Of a DNA stretch of 64,000 bases, positions 7,382 through 15,643 are shown piece after piece. The stretch is from Phenylobacterium aquaticum (GTDB taxonomy: Bacteria > Pseudomonadota > Alphaproteobacteria > Caulobacterales > Caulobacteraceae). The first letter of the stretch is position 1, and each line of letters begins with the position of its first letter. The translations under genes were made by a program, and so were the position numbers. Location: assembly GCA_947378305.1 (NCBI GenBank), contig CANCJJ010000011.1, positions 1 to 64,000 on the forward strand. The letters run 5' to 3'. Below the pieces are notes generated by a model that saw only the letters and a list, made by a program, of their open reading frames with translations, searched no databases and was not told the origin of the DNA.

Positions 7382-8689
7382 CTATTTGGCCCGGGGGGCG
7401 ACCCGCCAGATGATATTGCCGACATCATCGGCCACCAAGAGGCCCCCGCGCTGATCAACGGCGACACCGACCGGGCGGCCGCGCACCTCACCGGCAGCGG
7501 TGAGGAAGCCGCCGAGGAAGACTTCTGCCTGACCGGCGGGCTTGCCCTTGGCGAAGGGCACGAAGACCACCCGATAGCCATTCATGGGCTTGCGGTTCCA
7601 GGAGCCGTGCTGGCCGATAAAGACCCCGCCGCGATATTTCTCCGGAAAGACGCCTGACTTGTAAAAGGCCAGGCCCAGGGAGGCCGTGTGGGGGCCGAGG
7701 GCATAGTCGGGGGCAATGGCCTTGGCCACGAGATCGGGGCGTTGCGGCTGGACGCGATTGTCCACATGCGCCCCGTAATAGCTGTAGGGCCAGCCATAGA
7801 AGGCTCCGTCCTTAACGCTGGTCATATAGTCGGGGACCAGGTCGGGGCCGATCTCGTCCCGCTCGTTGACGGCGGTCCAGAGGGCTCCGGTGACGGGTTC
7901 GAAATCCAGACCGTTGGGGTTTCTCAAGCCGGTGGCGAAGGGCCGGGAGGGGCCGTTGGGCAGGGTGAATTCCGTGATCTGGGCGCGGCCGGCCTCGGCG
8001 GCCATGCCGTTCTCGCCCACATTGGAGTTGGAGCCCACGGTCGCATAGAGCTTTGTGCCATCGGGACTGGCGATGATGTTCTTGGTCCAGTGGTGGTTGA
8101 TGGGCTCTCCGGGCAGGTCAAACACCTTGGTCGGCGGGCCGCTGGCAGTTTCCTGACCGGTGACATAGTCCAGGCTGACTATGGCGTTGTCGGCGGCGAC
8201 ATAAAGCTTGTTTCCGACCAGGGCCATGCCGAAGGGCCGCTTGATGCCCTCGGAAAAGACGCTGCGATGTTCGGCAATTCCGTCGCCGTCCGCATCGCGC
8301 AGCAGGATGATCTTGTTCGGGCTGGGCTTAACCGCGCCCGCGCGCTTCATGATGAGACTGGCGATTTTTTCCTTCAGGCCCGGCTTCTTGCTGGGCTCCG
8401 AGGCGGATTCGGCCACCAGGACGTCACCGTTGGGCAGCTGGTAGATCCAGCGCGGATGATCGAGATCTGAGCCAAATCGTGTGACCACGAATCCGGGAGG
8501 AGCCTTGGGGGTTTCGCCAGGACCCCAGGGGGCGACCTTGGCAATGGCGACCTGGGGAAGGGCGCTTTTTTGGGGATCGGGGAGGGCCGGGGCCGCGCCA
8601 AATCCGACAAGAGGATTGCCTGATCCCTGGGGACTGCAGGCTGAGAGCATCAGGGCAGCCAGGCTAATTCCAAAATAATGGGCACGCAT
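7382..8689 (-). CDS. PQQ-type sugar (sorbosone/glucose) dehydrogenase lipoprotein
   Basis: This 435-residue protein belongs to the soluble glucose/sorbosone dehydrogenase beta-propeller family, which oxidises sugars or related alcohols with pyrroloquinoline quinone in the periplasm. The N-terminus 'ISLAALMLSAC' is a signal peptide with lipobox, lipid anchor Cys18. Family motifs include 'WIYQLPNGDVLVAES', 'HHWTKNIIASPDGTKLYATV', 'GLRNPNGLDFEP', 'AFYGWPYSYYG' and 'GQHGSWNRKPMNGYRVVF'. I chose ATG 8689 over the TTG at 8728 because AGGAAG lies six bases upstream and the signal peptide then starts correctly. No PQQ synthesis genes are nearby, so cofactor and substrate are inferred from family only. 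It converges on the receptor gene. Confidence 0.85.
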   Translation of the reverse strand: MRAHYFGISLAALMLSACSPQGSGNPLVGFGAAPALPDPQKSALPQVAIAKVAPWGPGETPKAPPGFVVTRFGSDLDHPRWIYQLPNGDVLVAESASEPSKKPGLKEKIASLIMKRAGAVKPSPNKIILLRDADGDGIAEHRSVFSEGIKRPFGMALVGNKLYVAADNAIVSLDYVTGQETASGPPTKVFDLPGEPINHHWTKNIIASPDGTKLYATVGSNSNVGENGMAAEAGRAQITEFTLPNGPSRPFATGLRNPNGLDFEPVTGALWTAVNERDEIGPDLVPDYMTSVKDGAFYGWPYSYYGAHVDNRVQPQRPDLVAKAIAPDYALGPHTASLGLAFYKSGVFPEKYRGGVFIGQHGSWNRKPMNGYRVVFVPFAKGKPAGQAEVFLGGFLTAAGEVRGRPVGVAVDQRGGLLVADDVGNIIWRVAPRAK

Positions 8690-8785
8690 GGCGGTCTTCC
8701 TGACTGTCAAACAAGAGAGGGGTCGCAAAACCCGCTCGCGACCGACGCCCGGAAATCCGGGCGCCGGGGCGAAACGTGGGTCGTC

Positions 8786-9061
8786 CTAGACCAGAGCGTC
8801 CTTCAGAGCCTTGGCAGGCTTGAACTTCAGCGCCTTGGAAGCGGCGATCTGAATGGCAGCACCCGTGGAGGGGTTACGGCCGGTACGGGCGGGCTTGGAC
8901 TGGACGGCAAACTTGCCGAAGCCGGGGATGGAGACTTCGTCACCCTTGACGGCGGCGTCACGGATCGCACCAAAAACGGATTCGACAATGGCCTTGGCCT
9001 GAGCCTTGGTCAGCTTGGAATCCGAGGCTGCGACGTGGTCGGAGAGTTCGGAAATGTTCAT
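8786..9061 (-). CDS. hup: HU family DNA-binding protein
   Basis: This is a 91-residue histone-like protein. It begins 'MNISELSDHVAAS' and carries the HU signature 'GFGKFAVQSKPARTGRNP', whose arginine-rich arm inserts into the DNA minor groove. It should act as a homodimer that bends and compacts the nucleoid. I chose ATG 9061 because AAAGG lies seven bases upstream and because the length then equals that of typical HU; a longer frame to 9103 would add 14 residues without family support. The gene faces dusA head to head, with promoters in the 122-base gap. Confidence 0.95.
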   Translation of the reverse strand: MNISELSDHVAASDSKLTKAQAKAIVESVFGAIRDAAVKGDEVSIPGFGKFAVQSKPARTGRNPSTGAAIQIAASKALKFKPAKALKDALV

Positions 9062-9183
9062 GTAATGCCTTTCTTTAGGGAATCGATGTGTGGACCCTGC
9101 CAAGACCTGAGCCGGATGTCACGTGCGTGAAGGCCCTAGAAGGGCTATGAATGCTGATTAATCCACCATGAGACCCTATTATT

Positions 9184-10293
9184 TTGCCTAAACATGCCTC
9201 ATCGCGCCTTTCCGTCGCCCCCATGATGGACTGGACGGACCGTCATTGCCGCAGTTTGCACCGCGCATTGACCCGCCACGCCCTGCTTTATAGCGAGATG
9301 GTGACCACCGGGGCGGTCCTGCACGGCGACCGCGATCGGCTGCTTGGGCACGATGCGGGGGAATATCCCCTGGCCTTGCAACTGGGGGGCTCGGACCCGG
9401 CAGATCTGGCGGCGTCTGCGCGGATCGGTGAGGATTTTGGCTATCAGGAAATCAATCTGAATGTCGGCTGCCCCTCGGACCGGGTTCAGTCCGGACGGTT
9501 CGGGGCCTGCCTCATGCGCGAGCCCGACCTTGTGGCCGAGGCCATGGCAGCCATTCGCGGGGCGGTTTCAGTCCCGGCGACGGTCAAGTGTCGCATAGGG
9601 GTGGATGACCAGGACCCGGAGGAGAGCCTGTTCACCCTGGTGGACCGGTGCGCCGCCGCCGGGGTGACGACCTTTATCGTCCACGCGCGGAAGGCCTGGC
9701 TCAAGGGCCTGTCGCCCAAGCAAAACCGGGATGTCCCGCCTTTGGACTATCCCCTGGTCTGGCGACTGAAACAGGCGCGGCCCGAGCTGACCATTGTCAT
9801 TAACGGCGGGATTGGGTCCCTGGAGGCCGCCTTGCCGCATCTGGATCAGTTGGACGGGGTCATGCTGGGACGGGCCGCCTATCACACGCCGGACCTGCTG
9901 GGGCGGGTGGATCAGCTGATCTTTGGCGAGGCGGGGGAGGTCACGCCGGAGGCGGCGATCGAGCGTTATCGCCCCTATATGGCCGGGCAACTGGCCCTGG
10001 GCACCCCGCTTGCCGCCATGAGCCGCCACATGCTGGGCCTGTTTCACGGACGCCCCGGCGCGCGCGCCTGGCGGCGCATACTGACGGTCGAGGGCATCCG
10101 CCCCGGTGCTGGTCTTGAGGTTCTGGACCTGGCCCTGGCCGCAGTATCAGGGGCGCAGGGTCAGGTGGGTCGGGGTGGCGTCGAAACCGGAGAGGCGGCC
10201 GAGATAGCTCATGCCCAGGAGCGAGGCGTCCAGGCCGTGATCCAGGACCAGGGCCTCGACGTTTTCCAGATGGGTTCCGGCGACGGAGACTGA
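9184..10293 (+). CDS. dusA: tRNA-dihydrouridine synthase A
   Basis: This flavoenzyme reduces uridines in the D-loop of tRNA. It shows 'SVAPMMDWTDRHCR', 'LQLGGSDP', 'EINLNVGCPSDRVQSGRFGACLM' with catalytic Cys109, and 'VKCRIGVDD'. The only start in frame near the conserved N-terminus is TTG 9184, without a clear ribosome binding site, so the start is uncertain. The last family-like residues are about 320 ('ILTVEGIRPGAGLEVLDLALAAV'); the frame then continues for some 49 residues of unusual composition until TGA at 10293, overlapping the convergent protease gene by 147 bp. Either the true stop was lost by mutation, giving a C-terminal extension, or there is a sequencing error near 10140. Confidence 0.9.
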   Translation: MPKHASSRLSVAPMMDWTDRHCRSLHRALTRHALLYSEMVTTGAVLHGDRDRLLGHDAGEYPLALQLGGSDPADLAASARIGEDFGYQEINLNVGCPSDRVQSGRFGACLMREPDLVAEAMAAIRGAVSVPATVKCRIGVDDQDPEESLFTLVDRCAAAGVTTFIVHARKAWLKGLSPKQNRDVPPLDYPLVWRLKQARPELTIVINGGIGSLEAALPHLDQLDGVMLGRAAYHTPDLLGRVDQLIFGEAGEVTPEAAIERYRPYMAGQLALGTPLAAMSRHMLGLFHGRPGARAWRRILTVEGIRPGAGLEVLDLALAAVSGAQGQVGRGGVETGEAAEIAHAQERGVQAVIQDQGLDVFQMGSGDGD

Positions 10294-10656
10294 GGCCAGA
10301 CGGACGGTGGCGGCGCGCGCTTCACCATGGGCGGTGATGACCTTGAGGCGATAGGCCAGATGGTCTGGATCAAGGCCCAGTCTGCGGGCATCGTCGGGGG
10401 TCAGGGCGACCTGGCTGGCCCCGGTATCGACCAGGACATGAATTCCGACCTGGTTGACCCGGGCCTCTGCCCAATAGTGTCCGTCCTCTCCCAGGGCGAT
10501 GGCACCGGGCTCGGCAGGGGCGGGGGTCTGGAGGCGGCTGGCGGTGGCGGGCCGCAGGCTGGCGGCCCGGTTCGGGCGGATCAGGAGGTTTCGCGTTTCC
10601 GCGAAACCGACAACCGCCACGGCGACGGTCAGGGATAGCAAGGCCAGGCGACGCAT
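10147..10656 (-). CDS. Retropepsin-like aspartic protease, membrane-anchored
   Basis: This 169-residue protein belongs to the clan AA retropepsin-like family (TIGR02281 type) common in alphaproteobacteria. A hydrophobic N-terminal segment (about residues 3-19) anchors it in the inner membrane or acts as a signal. The single catalytic motif 'VLVDTGASQVALT' (Asp77-Thr78-Gly79) is in the periplasmic part, and 'DASLLGMSYLGRL' is the conserved family C-terminus; a homodimer would be needed for activity. ATG 10656 is supported by GGAGAG upstream; the longer frame to 10749 lacks family similarity. Substrates are unknown. Its 3' end is overlapped by the dusA reading frame, so one of the two ends has recently changed. 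Confidence 0.8.
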   Translation of the reverse strand: MRRLALLSLTVAVAVVGFAETRNLLIRPNRAASLRPATASRLQTPAPAEPGAIALGEDGHYWAEARVNQVGIHVLVDTGASQVALTPDDARRLGLDPDHLAYRLKVITAHGEARAATVRLASVSVAGTHLENVEALVLDHGLDASLLGMSYLGRLSGFDATPTHLTLRP

Positions 10657-10768
10657 ATCAGGTCTCTCTCCGACGGCCTTCTGGCCTTGGGGCGAGGGCA
10701 GTCTAGACCGGGCGTGGTTTTCAATCTGTGAACATTGGGCTGTGAACATTGAGCCCGAAGGTCTGGCG

Positions 10769-10981
10769 TCAGAAGAGGCCCAGCTTGTCCGGGCGGATGA
10801 GGCTCCGGCGATCGGGTAGCGCCTGCAGAATTACGGCGCGCTCTTCGTCCGACATTCGGGCCCAGCCGGCCACTTCGGTCAGGCGGCGATAGCATCCGAG
10901 GCACAGGCCGCTTTCGCCATCGACGACACAGACCTTGATGCAGGGGGTTTTGATCGGGGCCGGGGGTCTGGGGCTGGACAT
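10769..10981 (-). CDS. DUF1289 family small protein
   Basis: This 70-residue protein shows the DUF1289 pattern: 'TPCIKVCVVDGESGLCLGCYRRLTE' followed by 'WARMSDEERAVIL'. The four cysteines (C-x3-C and C-x2-C) look like a metal or Fe-S site, but no function is established for the family. I placed the start at ATG 10981, which gives the usual family length; the frame stays open to 11065 without matching residues. It lies 112 bases upstream of the protease gene on the same strand and may share a transcript with it. Confidence 0.85.
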   Translation of the reverse strand: MSSPRPPAPIKTPCIKVCVVDGESGLCLGCYRRLTEVAGWARMSDEERAVILQALPDRRSLIRPDKLGLF

Positions 10982-11118
10982 GACGGGGTCTGCTCGCGCG
11001 GGGTACTTAAGGTCCTGTTGCCTAAATAGGCGCAATCTCGGGCAGACGGAAACCCCTGGATGCAATTGGAGTGGCTTGGGTCTAAGGCTTGGCGGTCCCG
11101 TTGATTGCGAGGTGTTTC

Positions 11119-11382
11119 ATGTTCCTGTCCGCCCTTGCCGCCGCGAGCCTGATGGTGGGAACCCCCGAGGCCGAGCAGGGGCGAGCGATCCTGGACTGTA
11201 AGGTTACGCCCAAGGGTCAGTTGGTGAAGTGTCTTGTGGTGTCCGAGCAGCCCAAGGGGGCCAATGTCGGGGCCTTTGCCCTGAAGCTGGCGGGGGCCTA
11301 TCACATCGCGCCCTCTGACCGTCGCATCCAGCAGGGGCGCATTCGGTTTACCCTCAGATTCAAGCTGCCTGAAAAAAGTTGA
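11119..11382 (+). CDS. Small secreted protein with TonB C-terminal-like domain
   Basis: This 87-residue protein begins with a short hydrophobic stretch ('MFLSALAAASLMVGTP'), probably a signal peptide. The pattern 'LDCKVTPKGQLVKCLVVSEQPKG' then 'GAFALKLAGAYHIAP' resembles the C-terminal domain of TonB-like energy transducers, but no transmembrane anchor or proline-rich spacer is present. The two cysteines flanking the first hairpin probably form a disulfide. GAGGT six bases before ATG 11119 decides the start over an upstream TTG. The role is unknown; it may bind outer membrane receptors or simply reuse the fold. Confidence 0.65.
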   Translation: MFLSALAAASLMVGTPEAEQGRAILDCKVTPKGQLVKCLVVSEQPKGANVGAFALKLAGAYHIAPSDRRIQQGRIRFTLRFKLPEKS

Positions 11383-11478
11383 CGCAGGCGTCAGCCTCAT
11401 CTTCCAATTCCTGGGCGGGCTGGTTATGTGAAGGGCAAGCGCTGCGGCATTCTCGCACCCGTGTCTTGGAGCCTGACC

Positions 11479-12681
11479 ATGAACCTCGACTTTGCCCCCG
11501 AAGATAATGCTTTCCGCCTCGAAGCGCGGGCCTTTATCGCCCAGAACTATCCCAAGATTCTGCGCGACAAGCAGGACAAGGGTGAGGCCCTGACCAAGGA
11601 AGACTATCTGTCCTGGCACCGCATCCTGGCCGCCAAGGGGTGGTCGACCCCCTCGTGGCCCGTTGAGCTGGGCGGCACCGGCTGGACGGCGACGCAAAAG
11701 TATATCTGGTCTGAAGAACAAGCCCGGGCCGATACCATCACAATCCTGCCCTTTGGCGTCTCCATGCTGGCCCCGGTGCTCTATACCTTCGGCACGGATG
11801 AGCAGAAGGCCAAGTTCCTGCCCGGCATTCGCGACGGTCTCGTCTGGTGGTGCCAGGGCTATTCCGAGCCAGGTGCCGGTTCCGACCTCGCCAGTCTCAA
11901 GACCCGCGCCGAGCGCGTGACCGGGGATGACGGCAAGGAATATTACATCGTCAATGGCCAGAAGACCTGGACCACGCTTGGCCAGCACGCGGACTGGGGC
12001 TTCTTCCTGGTGCGCACCGACCAGACCGCCAAGCCGCAGTCGGGGATTTCCTTCTTGCTCATCGACATGAAATCCCCGGGCATCGAAGTCCGCCGGATCA
12101 CGACCCTGGAAGGTGGCCACGAGGTCAATGACGTCTTCCTGGACAATGTGAAGGTGCCTGTCGAAAACCGCATCTTCCATGAAAACCAGGGCTGGACCTG
12201 TGCCAAGGCTCTCCTGGCCCATGAACGTTCGGGCATTGCCGGGGTTGCGCGGTCCAAGCGCGGCCTGGAGCGTCTGCGTCAAATGGCGTCGACCGAAATG
12301 TCGGACCAGGGCGCGACCCTGCTCAGCGATGCCTTCTTCAAGCGGAAGGTGACGGAGCTTGAGATCGACCTGACGGCCCTGGAATTCACCGAACTTCGCA
12401 CCCTGGCGGGGGAATCGAGCGGCAAGGGCCCCGGCCCGGAAAGTTCCATCCTCAAGATCAAGGGCACGGAAATCCAGCAACGCTTGCAGGACCTGGCTCT
12501 GGAAGCCGCGGGCCATTATGGCGCGCCCTTCCTGGGTGAAGCCGGTCACAATTCCGGTGTGGGTCCCCTGCATTCCCTGGACACAGCCGGCGATTATTTC
12601 AATGGCCGCAAGACCTCGATCTATGGCGGTTCCAACGAAATTCAGCGCAATATCATCGCCAAGATGGTCCTGGGCCTCTAG
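11479..12681 (+). CDS. Acyl-CoA dehydrogenase, large-subunit type (PimC-like)
   Basis: This 400-residue FAD enzyme oxidises acyl-CoA to the 2,3-enoyl-CoA. It has the helical N-terminal domain ('MNLDFAPEDNAFRLEARAF'), the central flavin/substrate strand region ('WCQGYSEPGAGSDLASL', 'YIVNGQKTWTT') and the C-terminal 'SIYGGSNEIQRNIIAK' helix that closes the flavin site. ATG 11479 with GGAG eight bases upstream is preferred to GTG 11428. It pairs with a second acyl-CoA dehydrogenase gene 79 bases downstream; such large/small pairs resemble PimC/PimD (pimeloyl-CoA dehydrogenase) and similar heteromeric enzymes. The substrate is not determined by the sequence. Confidence 0.88.
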   Translation: MNLDFAPEDNAFRLEARAFIAQNYPKILRDKQDKGEALTKEDYLSWHRILAAKGWSTPSWPVELGGTGWTATQKYIWSEEQARADTITILPFGVSMLAPVLYTFGTDEQKAKFLPGIRDGLVWWCQGYSEPGAGSDLASLKTRAERVTGDDGKEYYIVNGQKTWTTLGQHADWGFFLVRTDQTAKPQSGISFLLIDMKSPGIEVRRITTLEGGHEVNDVFLDNVKVPVENRIFHENQGWTCAKALLAHERSGIAGVARSKRGLERLRQMASTEMSDQGATLLSDAFFKRKVTELEIDLTALEFTELRTLAGESSGKGPGPESSILKIKGTEIQQRLQDLALEAAGHYGAPFLGEAGHNSGVGPLHSLDTAGDYFNGRKTSIYGGSNEIQRNIIAKMVLGL

Positions 12682-12760
12682 GCTAAAGCTTACCTCAATT
12701 CAGACTTACCCAGCGCCCGGTCCCACGAACGGGGCCGGCGCTCAAAGGCGGGGAAACCAG

Positions 12761-13897
12761 ATGGATTTCAGCTTCACCGACGAACAGTCCATGTTGCGCG
12801 ACACGGTCGCCAGCTATCTGGCTGATCACTACAGCTTTGATCAGCGCCGCGCGGCCCTGAAGGCAGAGCCCAACTGGCGTCCTGACGTCTGGAAGGCCTT
12901 TGCCGATGAGCTGGGCATTCTGGGTGCAGCCTTCTCGGAAGAGCAGGGCGGCCTCGGCGGTGGGGCGACCGAAAACATGGTTGTCATGGAAGAGCTGGGC
13001 AAGGCCCTGGTGGTAGAGCCCTATCTCGGCACGGTCGTCATTGGTGGCGGGTTCCTGAAGCACGGCAAGCCTGCCGGTGCGGACGAGCTGATCGGCCAGA
13101 TCATTGCCGGTGAAGCCATTATCGCCTTTGCCTATGCCGAGCCCCAGGGACGCTACAACCTTTCCGATCTCAAGACGACGGCGACCAAGTCGGGTGCGGG
13201 TTATGTCCTGAACGGCCACAAGGCCGTGGTGATCGGCGCACCCTATGCCACCCACCTGATCGTCACGGCCCGGACGGGTGGGTCCCAGCGGGAAGCCCAG
13301 GGCGTGTCGGTCTTTATCGTGCCGAAGTCGGCGGCGGGCGTGACCACCCGCGACTATCCCACGGTAGACGGGTTCCGCGCTTCGGAAGTCTATTTCGAAA
13401 ACGTCAGTGTCGGGGCCGACGCCCTGGTCGGACCGGAAGGTCAGTCCCTGCCGCTCGTCGAACAGGTGATGGACGAAGCTGTCGCGGCCACCTGCGCCGA
13501 AGCCTGCGGTGTTCTGCGCCGCCTGCATGAAGGCACCCTGGAATATACCAAGCAGCGCAAGCAGTTCGGTCAGCCCATCTCGGCCTTCCAGGTTCTCCAG
13601 CATCGCATGGTGGACATGTTCATCCAGCTCGAACAGTCAATTTCCATGACCTATATGGCGACGATCAAGCTTTCGGACAGCGATGTCGAGCGCGCCAAGG
13701 GCGTGTCGGCGGCCAAGGTCCAGATCGGCAAGGCCTGCAAGTTCGTTGGCCAGAATGCCATCCAGCTGCATGGCGGCATGGGCATGACCGATGAAATGGC
13801 GATTGGTCACTATTTCAAACGCTCGACCATGATCGAGGGCCTCTTCGGCTCCACGGATCACCATTTGGCCCGCTATGAAGGCCTGTCCATCGGCTGA
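12761..13897 (+). CDS. Acyl-CoA dehydrogenase, small-subunit type (PimD-like)
   Basis: This is a 378-residue acyl-CoA dehydrogenase paralogue that begins 'MDFSFTDEQSMLRDTVASYL'. It has the central 'AYAEPQGRYN' and 'LNGHKAVVIGAPYATHLIV' segments and the C-terminal 'AIQLHGGMGMTDEMAIGHYFKR' motif. GGGGAAAC before ATG 12761 gives a ribosome binding site; the frame is open far upstream into the preceding gene but without family similarity there. It probably forms a heteromer with the product of the preceding gene and is translated from the same message. The exact acyl substrate is unknown. Confidence 0.88.
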   Translation: MDFSFTDEQSMLRDTVASYLADHYSFDQRRAALKAEPNWRPDVWKAFADELGILGAAFSEEQGGLGGGATENMVVMEELGKALVVEPYLGTVVIGGGFLKHGKPAGADELIGQIIAGEAIIAFAYAEPQGRYNLSDLKTTATKSGAGYVLNGHKAVVIGAPYATHLIVTARTGGSQREAQGVSVFIVPKSAAGVTTRDYPTVDGFRASEVYFENVSVGADALVGPEGQSLPLVEQVMDEAVAATCAEACGVLRRLHEGTLEYTKQRKQFGQPISAFQVLQHRMVDMFIQLEQSISMTYMATIKLSDSDVERAKGVSAAKVQIGKACKFVGQNAIQLHGGMGMTDEMAIGHYFKRSTMIEGLFGSTDHHLARYEGLSIG

Positions 13898-14013
13898 ATG
13901 CGTCCAGATGCCGGGCCTGGCTCCAGCGGAGTCGGGCCGGACATCCGCAAGGATATAGCGGCGTCATCCAGTTTGACATTGCCTGATTGGCCGAACCGGG
14001 CTTAAGCCGGGCC

Positions 14014-14907
14014 ATGCCCGTTCGCGATTTTGCCTTGCTTGCCTTTGTCTGCGTGGTCTGGGCGCTCAACAATATCGTCTCGAAATTCGTCGTCACCCAC
14101 ATGGGTGTCCCGCCGATGTTCTATGCGGCAGTCCGGTTCGGGATTGTGGTCCTGGCCGTGGCTCCCTGGTTGCGAAATATGCCGCGACCGCGCTGGCGGA
14201 TGGTTGTCGTGGGCCTGTTGATGGGCGGCGGCAGTTTTTCCCTGGTCTTTATCGCGCTGAAGACCTCCAGCCCCTCCAGTGTGGCCATTGTCAGCCAGCT
14301 GGGCGTGCCCATGACGACGCTCCTGTCCTTCATCATGCTGGGCGAGCGCCTGACGGCCCGACGTCTGGCGGGCATGATCCTGACCCTGGGCGGAGTTCTG
14401 CTCGTCATGTGGGACCCGGGCGGGTTTCGGCTGTCCACCGGCCTCTTGTTCGTCGTGGCCTCCTCGGCCCTGGCCTCGCTGGGGGCGGTCATGATGAAGC
14501 AGATGGAAGGCGTCCAGCCCCTCCAGTTTCAGGCCTGGGTGGGTTTGTCCTCGGTGGTGCCCACGGCCCTGGGGTCTCTGATGTTCGAGCACGGGCAGGT
14601 GCAGATTGCCATGGCGGCGGGTTGGCCCTTTCTGGCGGCCGCCCTCTTTTCCGGCCTCTTTGTCTCTGTCCTGGGCCACACGCTCTATTACGCCCTGATC
14701 CAGCGCCATGAGGCCACGGTCATTTCACCCCTGACCCTGATGACGCCCCTGGCGACGATTGGTATGGGGGTCGCCTTTACCCACGACGTGCTGGACTGGA
14801 AATTGGGCCTGGGAACGGCCATGGCCCTGACCGGGGTGCTCTTGATCGCCTTCCGCTTCAACCAGATTCTGGGGCTGGCTATGGCGCTCAGGCGGCGATT
14901 GGCCTAG
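14014..14907 (+). CDS. EamA/DMT-family permease
   Basis: This 297-residue inner membrane protein has about ten hydrophobic helices in two EamA repeats, each ending with the typical 'GERLTARRLAGMILTLGGVLLV' and 'LDWKLGLGTAMALTGVLLIAF' segments. Members export amino acids or other small metabolites, but substrate cannot be predicted. ATG 14014 fits the start of the first helix ('FALLAFVCVVWALNNIVSKF'); a TTG at 13987 would add nine residues. It is followed nine bases later by the amidase gene, so the two, and the acetyltransferase after them, may form one operon. Confidence 0.82.
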   Translation: MPVRDFALLAFVCVVWALNNIVSKFVVTHMGVPPMFYAAVRFGIVVLAVAPWLRNMPRPRWRMVVVGLLMGGGSFSLVFIALKTSSPSSVAIVSQLGVPMTTLLSFIMLGERLTARRLAGMILTLGGVLLVMWDPGGFRLSTGLLFVVASSALASLGAVMMKQMEGVQPLQFQAWVGLSSVVPTALGSLMFEHGQVQIAMAAGWPFLAAALFSGLFVSVLGHTLYYALIQRHEATVISPLTLMTPLATIGMGVAFTHDVLDWKLGLGTAMALTGVLLIAFRFNQILGLAMALRRRLA

Positions 14908-14916
14908 GTTTTCGTC

Positions 14917-15636
14917 ATGGTCCTGATCGACGCGCCGTCCCCGAATTTCGAGCCCCGCAAGGCTCCGCCCAACATGATCGTCCTGCACTATACGGGCATG
15001 CAGAGCGGGGAGGGGGCCTTGGCGCGGCTAAGGGACCCGGCCGCCAAGGTCAGTGCCCACTATGTCGTCGAAGAGGACGGGCGGATCTTCGCCCTGGTCG
15101 ACGAGGCGCGCCGCGCCTGGCATGCGGGGGTATCCTTCTGGAAGGGCGAGCGCGACATCAATACCCGGTCCATCGGGGTGGAGATCGTCAATCCCGGCCA
15201 CGAATGGGGTTATCGACCCTTTCCGGCGGTGCAGATCGCGGCGGTTATCGGCCTGGTGGCCGATATTAGAACCCGATGGCAGGTGGCAGATGGCGATATT
15301 GTCGGACACTCAGACGTGGCGCCGGGCCGGAAACAGGACCCCGGCGAGCTGTTTCCCTGGAAGCAATTGGCCGAGGCTGGACATGGCCTCTGGGTCGAGC
15401 CTGACCCTGCGCCGGGTGCGGCCCTGGCCGAAGGTGCCGAAGGGGCCGGGGTTTTTGCTCTCCAGGCCGGGTTGACCCGCCTGGGTTATGACTGCGCGCC
15501 CTCTGGTCAGTTTGATGCGGCCACCACCGAGGTGGTCACCGCCTTTCAGCGTCACTGGCGGCAGGACCGGGTTGACGGGATTGCTGACGGGGCGACCCGG
15601 GCCCGCTTGATCGCCTTGCTGCGGCTGGGGGCCTGA
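14917..15636 (+). CDS. N-acetylmuramoyl-L-alanine amidase (AmpD-like) with peptidoglycan-binding domain
   Basis: This 239-residue zinc amidase cleaves the bond between N-acetylmuramic acid and the stem peptide. The Amidase_2 domain covers residues about 15-150 with zinc ligands His24 ('IVLHYTG'), His131 ('VGHSDVAPGRK') and Asp141 ('QDPG'). A peptidoglycan-binding domain (PG_binding_1) fills about residues 170-235 ('LQAGLTRLGYDCAPSGQFD', 'AFQRHW'). No signal peptide is visible, so as with AmpD it may act in the cytoplasm on recycled 1,6-anhydro muropeptides, though the binding domain is more typical of periplasmic AmiD-type enzymes. It lies close to the cell-wall cluster. Confidence 0.87.
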   Translation: MVLIDAPSPNFEPRKAPPNMIVLHYTGMQSGEGALARLRDPAAKVSAHYVVEEDGRIFALVDEARRAWHAGVSFWKGERDINTRSIGVEIVNPGHEWGYRPFPAVQIAAVIGLVADIRTRWQVADGDIVGHSDVAPGRKQDPGELFPWKQLAEAGHGLWVEPDPAPGAALAEGAEGAGVFALQAGLTRLGYDCAPSGQFDAATTEVVTAFQRHWRQDRVDGIADGATRARLIALLRLGA

Positions 15637-15643
15637 TCTGGCC

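Noticed and set aside
10879-12573. 564-residue minus-strand frame over the acyl-CoA dehydrogenase gene
   Set aside because: The plus strand encodes a clear acyl-CoA dehydrogenase here and part of DUF1289 uses another frame; the long antisense frame has no recognisable motif.
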